This document shows positions 6,678 to 11,742 of a stretch of 11,742 bases of DNA, one piece after another. The position numbers and the translations under genes are program-made. The first letter of the stretch is position 1, and every line of letters begins with the position of its first letter. Source of the DNA: Bacteroidota bacterium (GTDB lineage: Bacteria > Bacteroidota > Bacteroidia > Bacteroidales > B18-G4); contig QMPN01000074.1 of NCBI GenBank assembly GCA_003648575.1, positions 1-11,742 on the forward strand. Reading direction: 5' to 3'. The notes below the pieces were generated by a model that made no database searches, was not told where the DNA came from, and worked only from the letters and a program-made list of their open reading frames with translations.

Positions 6678-8120
6678 TTGAAACGAATTGATATTGTTGA
6701 CCTTGTGGGGTCTGACCAGGTAAACGAAAATGTAAATGCCAAAGGTTGGGTACGGACTAAAAGACAGAGTAAGAACGTTGCATTCATAGCATTGAATGAC
6801 GGGTCGACCATTAATAATCTACAGATCGTTGCCGATGTGGAGAAGATCGGTGAGGATGTGCTGGCGCAGATCACTACCGGGGCATCTATTTCTGTGGACG
6901 GCCGTTTGGTGGAATCAGCAGGCAGCGGGCAGGCCAATGAGTTGCAGGCCGAGCATATTGAGGTGATGGGCCTGGCAGACCCGGACGTATATCCACTGCA
7001 ACCGAAAAGACATAGCCTGGAATTCCTTCGAGAAAAGGCACACCTGCGTTTCCGGACTTCCACTTTTAGTGCGATTACCCGGATCAGGCATGCCATGATC
7101 TTCGGCATACATAAGTTTTTTAATGATCGCGGTTTCTATAACATACATACACCCATCATCACCGGCTCCGATGCAGAAGGGGCAGGAGAGATGTTCCATG
7201 TTAGTGTGCTTGATCCCAAGAATCCACCGCTTACCGAAGACGGAGAAATAGATTACAAGCAGGATTTTTTCGGCAAGGAAACCAACCTTACCGTATCGGG
7301 GCAGCTGGAAGCTGAGCTTGCTGCTCTGGCTATGAGCAAAGTGTATACTTTCGGCCCTACTTTCAGGGCAGAAAACTCAAATACCTCCAGGCACCTGGCA
7401 GAATTTTGGATGATAGAACCCGAGGTGGCCTTTGCCGATATTAACGACAATATGGACCTGGCTGAGGATATGCTGAAGTTCCTGATGCAATATGCCCTGG
7501 ATCATTGTATGGATGATCTGGAATTCCTGAACAACAGACTGAAAGAAGAGGAGAAACATAAAAAGGCTCAGGATCGTGCTCCTATGGACCTGATCGAAAG
7601 GCTAAATTTTGTACTGGATGAAAAATTTGAAAGAATAACATATACTGAGGCCATAGAGGTGCTCAGGAACTCCAACTATAATAAAAAGAAAAAGTTCAAT
7701 TATCCTATCGAAGGCTGGGGGGCAGACCTGCAGTCAGAACATGAACGCTACCTGGTAGAAAAACATTACAATAAGCCTGTGATCATAACGGATTACCCCA
7801 GAGATATCAAAGCCTTCTATATGAAGCAAAATGATGACGGTAAAACAGTCCGGGCCATGGATGTGCTTTTCCCGCAGATCGGAGAGATCATTGGCGGATC
7901 ACAGCGTGAGGAAGTTTATGACAAACTTCTCAACCGCATCGAGGAAATGAAAATCCCCATGGACAGCATGTGGTGGTTTCTCGAGACGAGGCAGTTTGGT
8001 ACCGTTCCGCATAGCGGCTTCGGCCTGGGTTTTGAACGACTTATGCTCTTTGTTACCGGCATGGGCAATATCAGGGATGTGATCCCATTCCCTCGTGCTC
8101 CGCAGAATGCTGATTTCTGA
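6678..8120 (+). CDS. asnS: Asparagine--tRNA ligase
   Basis: Charges tRNA-Asn with asparagine using ATP in the cytoplasm. The 480-residue product is a class IIb synthetase. An N-terminal OB-fold anticodon-binding domain covers about residues 15-105 ([20 protein letters not shown]). The catalytic core contains motif 1 near 140-164 ([14 protein letters not shown]), motif 2 near 228-249 ([20 protein letters not shown]) and motif 3 near 447-456 ([10 protein letters not shown]), ending in the family C-terminus [15 protein letters not shown]. AsnRS rather than AspRS is supported by this C-terminus and overall length. The start is TTG at 6678: [10 protein letters not shown] fits the family, and no ATG occurs upstream in frame before the promoter box. 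It is followed by rpoN, a pairing common in Bacteroidetes, and diverges from the DAHP synthase gene. Confidence 0.96.
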   Translation: MKRIDIVDLVGSDQVNENVNAKGWVRTKRQSKNVAFIALNDGSTINNLQIVADVEKIGEDVLAQITTGASISVDGRLVESAGSGQANELQAEHIEVMGLADPDVYPLQPKRHSLEFLREKAHLRFRTSTFSAITRIRHAMIFGIHKFFNDRGFYNIHTPIITGSDAEGAGEMFHVSVLDPKNPPLTEDGEIDYKQDFFGKETNLTVSGQLEAELAALAMSKVYTFGPTFRAENSNTSRHLAEFWMIEPEVAFADINDNMDLAEDMLKFLMQYALDHCMDDLEFLNNRLKEEEKHKKAQDRAPMDLIERLNFVLDEKFERITYTEAIEVLRNSNYNKKKKFNYPIEGWGADLQSEHERYLVEKHYNKPVIITDYPRDIKAFYMKQNDDGKTVRAMDVLFPQIGEIIGGSQREEVYDKLLNRIEEMKIPMDSMWWFLETRQFGTVPHSGFGLGFERLMLFVTGMGNIRDVIPFPRAPQNADF

Positions 8121-8150
8121 TCATAAAAGCTGATTTTCTATTCTATTTAT

Positions 8151-8182
8151 ATTGGTTTTTAGTTGCTATTTGATTATTTTCG
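8151..8182 (+). promoter_or_regulatory. Weak candidate promoter for rpoN
   Basis: In the 97-nt asnS-rpoN gap, ATTG (8151-8154) and TATTTTCG (8175-8182) are 20 nt apart, the expected geometry for TTTG / TAnnTTTG, with one mismatch in each box. The transcript would begin near 8189, about 29 nt before the rpoN ATG. Read-through from asnS is equally possible. Confidence 0.3.
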
Positions 8183-8217
8183 GTGTAGAATAAACATTAC
8201 AAAACTGAATCTGACAT

Positions 8218-9687
8218 ATGCTCAACCAACGCCTGCAGCAGAAGCTTCTACAGAAGCTGTCACCACAGCAAATACTGCTGATGAAGCTGTTGCAGATTCC
8301 TTCCATGGCTCTTGAGCAAAGAATAAAACAGGAAATAGAAGAAAATCCCGCTCTGGAAGAGGCAAGTGCAGCTGAAGAAGACCAGGACGAGGCCATCGAT
8401 GGGGATGATACTCGTGACGAAAACCCGGAAGATGAGTACGATAGCAAAGAAGATGAGTTTGACCTGGATGATTATATGCAGGATGACGAGATCCCGTCGT
8501 ATAAGACCAGCATCAATAACCAGAGCTCGGATGATGAACGCAAGGATATCCCGTATGCCTCCGGCTTGAGCTTTCAGGATATGCTCCTCTCACAGCTGGG
8601 GCTCAGGATGCTCACCGATGAACAAAAGGTCATTGCCGAGACCATTATCGGAAACCTGGATGATTCGGGTTACCTGCAGAGGGAAATCAGTGCCATGGTC
8701 GACGACCTGGCTTTTGCGCAAAACATTAATGTGTCCGATGACGAGATACTTGAGATACTGAAGGTTGTTCAGGAATTCGATCCGGCAGGAATAGGGGCAC
8801 GCAATCTGCAGGAATGCCTCCTTATACAATTGCGACGAAAGCAGGATGAAGATCATCCGGCAGTTGGTCTGGCCATCATAGTGCTTGAAAATCATTTCAA
8901 TGAGTTTGTCAAGAAGCATTACGACAAGATCATGAAGAAGGCAAAGATCAATGAGGATGAACTCAAAGGTGCCCTTGCTGAAGTGCTCAAGCTGAATCCC
9001 AAACCCGGAAATTCACTTTCCGAAACTACCAAGACCATACAGTATGTGATTCCGGATTTCATCATTCATAATACCAATGGTGACCTTGAGCTGAGCCTTA
9101 ACTCCAGGAACGCACCGGAGCTCAGGCTGAGCCATGCATATACCAACATGATGGAGGCATATGCCGAAAACAAGAAAGATAAGAAGAAGAAGGAAGCTTT
9201 CATGTTCATAAAGCAGAAGATAGATTCTGCCAAATGGTTTATGGAGGCCATCAGGCAGCGTCAGAATACCCTCTTTGTAACCATGAATGCCATCATGGAG
9301 TTTCAGCGTAATTATTTCCTGACAGGGGATGAGACCAAACTGAGGCCCATGATCCTGAAAGATATTGCCGATATCGTAAACCTTGATATCTCAACTATTT
9401 CCAGGGTAGCTAACAGCAAGTATGTCCAGACGCCCTTCGGGACATTTCTCCTCAAGAGTTTCTTCTCGGAGTCAATGCAAACTGAATCCGGTGAAGAAGT
9501 ATCAACACGTGAAATAAAGAAGATCCTTAGCGAGTGCATTGACAGCGAGAATAAAACCAAGCCTCATACTGATGAGCTACTCACTAATATTCTGAAAGAA
9601 AAGGGCTACAACATAGCGCGCCGCACCGTAGCCAAGTACAGGGAACAGCTAAATATCCCGGTTGCCCGGCTGAGAAAGGAACTATAG
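8218..9687 (+). CDS. rpoN: RNA polymerase sigma-54 factor RpoN
   Basis: Alternative sigma factor that directs RNA polymerase to -24/-12 (GG/GC) promoters and needs an AAA+ activator to open DNA. The 489-residue protein has all three regions. Region I, the Gln/Leu-rich activator-contact segment, is residues 1-48 (QQKLLQKLSPQQILLMKLLQ, then IEENPALEE). Region II is strongly acidic, about 49-110. Region III is the core-binding and DNA-binding part, about 115-489, with the helix-turn-helix around 380-419 (LKDIADIVNLDISTISRVAN, YVQTPFGTF) and the RpoN box ARRTVAKYRE at 467-476 that reads the -24 element. Length and order are normal, so it should be functional. It lies downstream of asnS and 1 nt before the membrane protein gene, suggesting coupled translation. 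No enhancer-binding activator gene is in the window. Confidence 0.96.
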   Translation: MLNQRLQQKLLQKLSPQQILLMKLLQIPSMALEQRIKQEIEENPALEEASAAEEDQDEAIDGDDTRDENPEDEYDSKEDEFDLDDYMQDDEIPSYKTSINNQSSDDERKDIPYASGLSFQDMLLSQLGLRMLTDEQKVIAETIIGNLDDSGYLQREISAMVDDLAFAQNINVSDDEILEILKVVQEFDPAGIGARNLQECLLIQLRRKQDEDHPAVGLAIIVLENHFNEFVKKHYDKIMKKAKINEDELKGALAEVLKLNPKPGNSLSETTKTIQYVIPDFIIHNTNGDLELSLNSRNAPELRLSHAYTNMMEAYAENKKDKKKKEAFMFIKQKIDSAKWFMEAIRQRQNTLFVTMNAIMEFQRNYFLTGDETKLRPMILKDIADIVNLDISTISRVANSKYVQTPFGTFLLKSFFSESMQTESGEEVSTREIKKILSECIDSENKTKPHTDELLTNILKEKGYNIARRTVAKYREQLNIPVARLRKEL

Positions 9688-9688
9688 T

Positions 9689-10300
9689 ATGGAAGCGCGT
9701 ATTGCCCGGATCCTGTCCATTGTTTTTCACCCACTGCTGATACCAACTTATTTCGTGGCGGTGCTGATGAATCTGAATATATTCTTTGCCCTGATGATAC
9801 CCGTGCGGGCCAGATGGCAGATCATCGTGCTGATCCTAATCACATCGGCCATATTCCCCATGATCACTATATACGGGATGTATCGTTTCCGGCTTCTCAA
9901 AAGTATGGGTATGGAAAACAGGGAGGAACGCCTGTATCCATATCTTGCCACATCCATATTTTTCTTTTTGGCTACCTATATGGTCTGGCAGATCAACATC
10001 TCCCCGGTTTATTATTATGTCATGCTCGGGGCCAGTATCCTGGCAATACTTACCCTGCTGATAAATATTTACTGGAAGATCAGTGCCCATACAGTTTCCA
10101 TGGGTGGGGCACTGGGCATCCTTATTGCATTGCAATCGGTTCTGCTCCTCGATCTGCTCTGGCTGATAGCTGCGACAGTTTTTGTAAGTGGATTGCTTGG
10201 CTTTGCCCGCCTGCGTGCCGGGTCTCATACACAGGCACAGATATACGCAGGATACCTTGTCGGCTTCCTGGTAACTTTTCTGCTGATACTTTACTATTGA
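9689..10300 (+). CDS. Multi-pass membrane protein resembling a degenerate PAP2 phosphatase
   Basis: 203 residues, mostly hydrophobic, with about five or six membrane segments (near 9-35, 43-63, 88-101, 107-127, 138-168 and 186-203). Three patterns recall PAP2-type acid phosphatases, whose motifs are K-x6-RP, PSGH and SR-x5-H-x3-D. Residues 76-84 read ENREERLYP (like the first). Residues 131-134 read ISAH (like PSGH, with the base His as H134). Residues 173-184 read ARLRAGSHTQAQ, with R174 and H180 in the right register but Gln184 in place of Asp. The fold assignment is inference; many Bacteroidetes relatives are simply listed as hypothetical. If active, it would act on lipid or isoprenoid phosphates at the membrane. 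Its ATG lies 1 nt after the rpoN stop, so it is probably cotranscribed with rpoN. Its stop is 1 nt from that of the convergent outer-membrane protein gene. Confidence 0.7.
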   Translation: MEARIARILSIVFHPLLIPTYFVAVLMNLNIFFALMIPVRARWQIIVLILITSAIFPMITIYGMYRFRLLKSMGMENREERLYPYLATSIFFFLATYMVWQINISPVYYYVMLGASILAILTLLINIYWKISAHTVSMGGALGILIALQSVLLLDLLWLIAATVFVSGLLGFARLRAGSHTQAQIYAGYLVGFLVTFLLILYY

Positions 10301-10301
10301 T

Positions 10302-10997
10302 TTAGAAAGGAATAACCGCAATCCCAATGGAGATAGGATATAGCTGCGGTCCTTTATCTACTTTGAACACTTTGGATATCTGGTAATAAACAGTCACGTT
10401 AAACCATTTGTAGCCAATCCTGAACGTGGGTCCGTAACGCCAGCTTTCAACCTGTGAAACATCCTTGGATTTGACCTTCACATTGACTTCGTCAGTTTCC
10501 ATGGTACCATCCTCATTGATGGCAGTAATACGGTTTCCTTTGTACTTAACATGAGCATTGACAAGGTAGCCAAACTTAAATCCGAAAGCGATACGAAATT
10601 GTTTCTTTGTCTTGATTCTGAACTCGACCGGAATTTCAATGTATGCCAGGCTGAGCTTACTTTTCTTGTAGCTGACATCATCGGATATTTTTATAAATGT
10701 TATTGAATCCGCTTTGACATCATTAATAATATTATCGCTGTAGAGGTTATGCATTCCTATGCCAATACCCCCGGCCAGGTAAATAGAACTTTCTTTGACC
10801 CGGTAGTTGTATAATCCGAACACCTGGGCTCCCTGGTTGATGGTGCGCGCTTTCATGTTGGAAGGCAAACCGCCCCATATATCTGTAGATATACCAACTC
10901 CAATATTGAACTTCCTGATGGTTGATTCATTCACCACCTGGGAAACAACGGATCCTATAATGAAGATTCCAACAATTGATAACAAAATCCTTTTCAT
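10302..10997 (-). CDS. Outer-membrane beta-barrel protein (PorT-like/OMP_b-brl family)
   Basis: Probable small outer-membrane barrel. From the chosen start it is 231 residues. The signal peptide is MKRILLSIVGIFIIGSVVSQ, cleaved near VVSQ. The rest is made of alternating strands typical of 8-10-stranded barrels: FNIGVGIS, SIYLAGGIGIG, LAYIEIPVEFRI, FRIAFGFKFGYLV, YGPTFRIGYKWFNVTVYYQIS and the C-terminal strand ISIGIAVIPF, ending in Phe as outer-membrane proteins do. LAYIEIPVEFR is characteristic of the broad Bacteroidetes family often called PorT-like. Whether it is the true T9SS component PorT cannot be settled from sequence; I see no specific evidence for that. ATGs also occur at 11003 and 11009; 10997 gives a standard signal peptide and the most reasonable leader after the promoter box at 11021-11028. 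It appears monocistronic. Confidence 0.82.
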   Translation of the reverse strand: MKRILLSIVGIFIIGSVVSQVVNESTIRKFNIGVGISTDIWGGLPSNMKARTINQGAQVFGLYNYRVKESSIYLAGGIGIGMHNLYSDNIINDVKADSITFIKISDDVSYKKSKLSLAYIEIPVEFRIKTKKQFRIAFGFKFGYLVNAHVKYKGNRITAINEDGTMETDEVNVKVKSKDVSQVESWRYGPTFRIGYKWFNVTVYYQISKVFKVDKGPQLYPISIGIAVIPF

Positions 10998-11020
10998 AAA
11001 CATGGCCATTTTTATGGAAA

Positions 11021-11028
11021 CAAATATA
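11021..11028 (-). promoter_or_regulatory. Candidate -7 promoter element for the outer-membrane protein gene
   Basis: Read on the minus strand the sequence is TATATTTG, matching TAnnTTTG. Transcription would start near 11013-11016, so ATG 11009 would leave almost no leader while ATG 10997 would leave about 18 nt. No -33 TTTG is found. Confidence 0.4.
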
Positions 11029-11125
11029 CAATATATTTCAGCGGACTATAAAAACCGCCCTCTTTCTACACAAATTAACATCCCCTTCACGCATTTATTG
11101 CATACTTAATCACGAATCATGCCAT

Positions 11126-11149
11126 AAAAAAAGGGGCCGAAGCCCCTTT
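11126..11149 (-). terminator. Intrinsic terminator with UUCG loop
   Basis: On the minus strand the RNA reads GGGGC-UUCG-GCCCC, followed by seven U residues. Flanking AAA (before) and UUU (after) can lengthen the stem. It starts 22 nt after the stop codon of the T9SS cargo gene at 11172, so it ends that transcript before the promoter of the outer-membrane protein gene. On the plus strand the hairpin is followed by only TTTA, so it is mainly one-directional. Confidence 0.9.
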
Positions 11150-11171
11150 ATGATAATCCTACCCCTTAAAC

Positions 11172-11742
11172 TTATTCAATTATAAGTTTACGGACTTCAA
11201 CAGCTGTGCCTGTTCTGACCTGTACAATGTACATGCCGGTGACATAGGTTGAAGTATTCACCATTATTTGGTCATCATTAACGGGTCCTGAAAATACTAA
11301 CTGACCCATATTGTTATAGATCAGGACTTCGTCAATAATATTGTTAGATCTGATCGTAACCCTGTCAGTTGCAGGATTCGGAAATAATGTGGTATTATTT
11401 TCTGCGATGGCTCCTTCATCTTCAATACCTGTGATAACCCAACCAGGTCCGAAGCAAACATCATCATAATACGCACCTGGATCGCCACCAGAATCAGCAC
11501 CATAATAGTCGATACCACCAATGGTCAATTCATTTACAAATTCGAGAACCAATACACCATCGAACAATACTTGTCCGAATCCTGCATCAAGATCATAGTC
11601 TATTTGAACAAAGATCCATGTGTCCTGTGCGTATGTAAAGGTTTCTGTGCTCTGTCCGTCGAAGTGTCCATCTCCACCATCATCGAAATAGAGGTCGAGG
11701 TTCCAAGCAACACCGGGTACAGGGTCAGTCTGAACATTGAAA
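11172..11742 (-). CDS. C-terminal part of a secreted T9SS cargo protein (5' end outside window)
   Basis: The frame is open from the window edge (first full codon at 11741) to TAA at 11172-11174, giving 189 residues with no start in view. Residues about 1-100 of the fragment are a beta-rich domain with acidic and aromatic turns (NLDLYFDDGGDGHF, DTWIFVQIDYDLDAG, VLVLEFVNE, IGGIDYYGAD, AYYDDVCFGPGW). This resembles the ConA/LamG-like jelly-roll module often found before the sorting domain in Bacteroidetes secreted proteins; that assignment is tentative. After an acidic Asn-rich linker comes the T9SS type A sorting domain: LFPNPATDRVTI, VLIYNNMGQLVFSG, TYVTGMYIVQV and the end VRKLIIE. The enzymatic or binding function must lie in the missing N-terminal part. 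A strong terminator follows the stop. An apparent internal TTG start near 11567 is not a gene start. Confidence 0.85.
   Translation of the reverse strand, partial: FNVQTDPVPGVAWNLDLYFDDGGDGHFDGQSTETFTYAQDTWIFVQIDYDLDAGFGQVLFDGVLVLEFVNELTIGGIDYYGADSGGDPGAYYDDVCFGPGWVITGIEDEGAIAENNTTLFPNPATDRVTIRSNNIIDEVLIYNNMGQLVFSGPVNDDQIMVNTSTYVTGMYIVQVRTGTAVEVRKLIIE

Noticed and set aside
9814..10327. 163-codon frames on both strands across the PAP2-like gene.
   Set aside because: The plus-strand frame has no family features, and the minus-strand one overlaps the convergent gene end; the membrane-protein frame has clear hydrophobic periodicity and a start 1 nt after rpoN.
10302..10997. Calling the outer-membrane barrel the T9SS component PorT.
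   Set aside because: The PorT-like label covers a very broad barrel family; no feature here is specific to PorT and it is not near other por genes.
10807..11109. 100-codon plus-strand frame opposite the outer-membrane protein gene.
   Set aside because: It lies antisense to a signal-peptide/beta-barrel gene and has no domain or promoter support.

Overview
The window looks like chromosomal DNA from a member of the Bacteroidota (Bacteroidetes), most likely an uncultured, free-living, Bacteroidales-like or related lineage. The evidence is: gldE and gldD directly after ssb; two secreted proteins ending in type IX secretion system (T9SS) C-terminal sorting domains; a fused DAHP synthase/chorismate mutase of the kind common in this phylum; the asnS-rpoN neighbour pair; almost no Shine-Dalgarno sequences; and TAnnTTTG boxes, the -7 promoter element of this phylum, in front of most genes. 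I see no rRNA, tRNA, CRISPR array, insertion sequence or phage gene.

Layout. (1) 1-1559, minus strand: a large secreted T9SS cargo protein built from beta-propeller-like repeats; its last few residues lie outside the window. (2) 1560-1828: divergent intergenic region with a short 7-bp repeat and a candidate ssb promoter. (3) 1829-4423, plus strand: ssb, gldE, gldD, a conserved Bacteroidetes cluster in which mutY usually precedes ssb but does not here. The gldE-gldD gap holds an 8-bp tandem repeat of nine units. (4) 4608-5519, plus strand: a CorA-type Mg2+ channel with its own candidate promoter. (5) 5527-6573, minus strand: DAHP synthase fused to chorismate mutase, entry to aromatic amino acid synthesis, ending 7 nt from corA and diverging from asnS. 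(6) 6678-10300, plus strand: asnS, rpoN (sigma-54) and a small multi-pass membrane protein that resembles a PAP2 phosphatase with an altered active site; the last two genes are separated by 1 nt. (7) 10302-10997, minus strand: an outer-membrane beta-barrel protein, ending 1 nt from the membrane protein gene. (8) 11126-11149: a strong UUCG-loop terminator serving the minus strand. (9) 11172-11742, minus strand: the C-terminal part of a second T9SS cargo, whose start lies outside the window.

How they fit together. GldE and GldD are envelope proteins tied to gliding and T9SS function. The two cargo proteins are probably exported across the outer membrane by that system and then cleaved at, or anchored through, their C-terminal domains. 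The other genes are housekeeping: replication/repair (ssb), metal uptake (corA), aromatic synthesis, translation (asnS) and alternative transcription (rpoN). No clearly new multi-gene system is visible. The points most worth a second look are the 8-bp repeat between gldE and gldD, the PAP2-like protein with an Asp-to-Gln change attached to rpoN, and the missing mutY with a T9SS cargo gene in its place.
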